Source: Desulfurobacteriaceae bacterium
Lineage (GTDB): Bacteria > Aquificota > Aquificia > Desulfurobacteriales > DQVG01
Direction: 5' to 3'
NCBI GenBank assembly: GCA_015661865.1
Contig: DQVG01000045.1
Coordinates: forward strand, 1-7,399
Length of the DNA stretch: 7,399 bases
Under the pieces are notes generated by a model, which did not search any database, was not told the origin of the DNA, and worked only from the letters and a program-made list of their open reading frames with translations. Shown piece after piece: positions 6,034 to 7,399 of this stretch; positions within the stretch are counted from its first letter, which is position 1; each line of letters starts with the position of its first letter. Made by a program: the position numbers and the translations under genes.

Positions 6034-7356
6034 ATGAAACAAACAGATCTTTTCTGGAATGAAACCTTAAATATTTTGAAAAAATTTTTTTCAAAGGAAG
6101 TTTTCGAAACTTACATTTCAAAATTACATCCTTTAAAAATAGAAGAGGGGGTATTTTACCTTAAAGCTCCCGATATAAATTTAAAAGAATATATTATTTC
6201 AAAATATTTTTATAAACTTCAGGATCTTTTAAAATTTGCTTATAAGAAATACAATATAAAACGAATAGAAATTGTTTTAAAAGAAGATGATATCTGTTTA
6301 AATCCCAAGTATACTTTTGATACCTTTGTAGTTGGGAAAAATAATGAATTTGCTTATGTTACAGCTAGGGAAGTAGCTAAAAATCCTGGTAAAGTTTATA
6401 ATCCTCTTTTTATTTATGGAGGAGTAGGTTTAGGAAAAACTCATTTAATGCATGCTATAGGTAATTATATTTTGGAAAAAAATCCAAAATTAAAAATCAT
6501 TTATGTTCCAGCAGAAGAATTTATAAATGAACTTATTTTAGCAATTCAAAATAATAAAGTTGCTGTTTTTAAAGAAAAATATAAAAATCTTGACCTTCTT
6601 TTAGTAGATGATATTCAATTTTTAGCTGGAAAAGAAAAATCTCAAGAGGAATTTTTCCATGTATTTAACTATCTTTACGGACTTGAAAAGCAAATTGTAA
6701 TAACTTCTGACTCTCCCCCAAGCAAAATCCCAAATTTAATGGAAAGACTTAAAAGTCGCTTTGAATGGGGAGTTATAGTAGATATTTCTCCTCCCGATTT
6801 TGAAACTCGTTTAGCTATCTTAAAAAAGAAGTGTGAACTTGAAAATATAAAAGTTCCAGATGAAGTTTTAGAATATTTAGCAAAAATATTTACTAAAAAT
6901 ATTAGAGAGCTAGAGGGAGCTTTGTTAACTTTAAAAGCTCAAGCTGATCTTTTAAAACTTCACTTAAGTTTAGAATTAGCTAAAAAATTATTTAAAAAAT
7001 ATGAAAATGATAATTTAAAAAAGCTAGATTCAACTCCAAAATTACAAAATTTAGAGCTGAATGATCTTTACAACGATATAGAAGAAAAAGTTAATATAAT
7101 AAAGCAAGTGGTGGCAAATTATTTTAATATTCAAGTTCAAGCTTTAGAAAGTCCCTTGAGAAAAAAAGAAGTTGCTCAAGCTAGACATATAGCTATGTTT
7201 CTTTGTAGGGAAAAGTTAAACTTGTCTTATAAGCAAATAGCAAAGTATTTTAAAAGAAAAGATCATACTACGGTTATGCATGGAGTTGAAAAAGTTCAAA
7301 AAGATGAAAATCTTTATAAAATTGCTCAGCAGATTTTAAAACTTTATAAATTTTAA
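6034..7356 (+). CDS. dnaA: Chromosomal replication initiator protein DnaA
   Basis: DnaA binds 9-mer boxes at oriC, oligomerises with ATP and opens the duplex. The 440 residues contain domain I (1 to about 82, LFWNETLNILKK onward), an almost absent domain II (about 83-92), the AAA+ domain with YTFDTFVVGKNNEFA (93-107), Walker A GGVGLGKT (129-136), Walker B LLLVDDIQF (188-196), sensor 1 IVITSD (221-226), the arginine-finger box RLKSRFEWG (238-246, R242) and sensor 2 NIRELEGAL (289-297). Domain IV carries the DNA-binding signature, here ARHIAMFL (383-390) and KDHTTVMHGVEK (409-420). The usual RDHTTV reads KDHTTV, and the usual TSDRPP reads TSDSPP. Full length, start and stop look intact. dnaN does not follow within the 43 bp available; the left neighbour is the divergent phosphatase operon, not rpmH or other typical origin genes. 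Confidence 0.98.
   Translation: MKQTDLFWNETLNILKKFFSKEVFETYISKLHPLKIEEGVFYLKAPDINLKEYIISKYFYKLQDLLKFAYKKYNIKRIEIVLKEDDICLNPKYTFDTFVVGKNNEFAYVTAREVAKNPGKVYNPLFIYGGVGLGKTHLMHAIGNYILEKNPKLKIIYVPAEEFINELILAIQNNKVAVFKEKYKNLDLLLVDDIQFLAGKEKSQEEFFHVFNYLYGLEKQIVITSDSPPSKIPNLMERLKSRFEWGVIVDISPPDFETRLAILKKKCELENIKVPDEVLEYLAKIFTKNIRELEGALLTLKAQADLLKLHLSLELAKKLFKKYENDNLKKLDSTPKLQNLELNDLYNDIEEKVNIIKQVVANYFNIQVQALESPLRKKEVAQARHIAMFLCREKLNLSYKQIAKYFKRKDHTTVMHGVEKVQKDENLYKIAQQILKLYKF
6075..6095. repeat. A6T7 tract within a perfect inverted repeat in the dnaA 5' coding region
   Basis: TTTGAAAAAA (6075-6084) and TTTTTTCAAA (6086-6095) are 10-bp perfect inverted arms around one T. They contain six A followed directly by seven T, and encode LKKFFSK near codons 15-21. 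It is mostly low-complexity A/T, so chance in an AT-rich gene is a realistic explanation. Confidence 0.5.
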
Positions 7357-7399
7357 TATTATATCTTTTAATTTTTCTATAAAATATTATAATTTTATA
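7357..7399. other. A/T-rich tail downstream of dnaA, no gene seen
   Basis: The remaining 43 bases are almost entirely A and T. The last 22 form a weak inverted repeat, TATAAAAT (7378-7385) and ATTTTATA (7392-7399), with a six-base loop. Without G/C pairs this is not a convincing terminator, and no DnaA box is present. Confidence 0.3.

Noticed and set aside
7378..7399. TATAAAAT / ATTTTATA repeat after dnaA as terminator or origin unwinding element
   Set aside because: It is purely A/T and such repeats are expected by chance here; no DnaA boxes or G/C stem support either reading.
1..7399. A novel defence, mobile or toxin-antitoxin system
   Set aside because: All substantial open frames are accounted for by conserved housekeeping families, gaps are short, and no integrase, transposase, repeat array or atypical base composition is visible.

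Overview
This is an ordinary-looking housekeeping stretch of a very AT-rich bacterial chromosome (roughly 28-30 % G+C by sampling lines by eye). Codons are A/T-ending, arginine is mostly AGA, and the proteins are Lys/Glu/Ile-rich. Such features occur in low-GC thermophiles (for example Thermodesulfobacterium-like or Aquificota-like lineages) but also in unrelated AT-rich mesophiles. The lineage guess is weak and rests on general protein character, not on any search.

Layout, left to right. Bases 1-1565 (+) hold the 3' six-sevenths of glmS, entered about 95 codons after its true start. A 76-bp A/T-only-like spacer follows. Bases 1642-2622 (+) hold panC. Convergent to it, with only 17 bp between the stop codons, is a tight minus-strand cluster transcribed from about 5950 down to 2640: an inositol-monophosphatase family gene, proA, folD and a small 2x[4Fe-4S] ferredoxin gene. 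Their junctions are +15 bp, +11 bp and a 4-bp GTGA overlap, each with a good Shine-Dalgarno (SD) sequence, so they look like one operon. An 84-bp divergent spacer (5950-6033) separates this operon from dnaA (6034-7356, +). The last 43 bp are A/T-rich and empty.

Functionally the window covers amino-sugar synthesis for the cell envelope (GlmS), pantothenate/CoA synthesis (PanC), proline synthesis (ProA), folate one-carbon interconversion (FolD), an electron carrier (ferredoxin), a sugar-phosphate/inositol phosphatase and the replication initiator (DnaA). FolD makes or consumes 5,10-methylene-THF, which feeds ketopantoate synthesis upstream of PanC, so folD and panC are metabolically adjacent although transcribed convergently.

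I found no mobile element, CRISPR, tRNA/rRNA or new defence-type system. The points worth a second look are within known genes. FolD has a ~34-residue insertion and has lost the residues that usually contact the NADP 2'-phosphate, and it is translationally coupled to a ferredoxin. PanC has a ~40-residue insertion containing a perfect 11-bp-arm inverted repeat. A mirrored -10-like inverted repeat lies between the phosphatase gene and dnaA. DnaA has almost no domain II and no DnaA-box cluster beside its gene.
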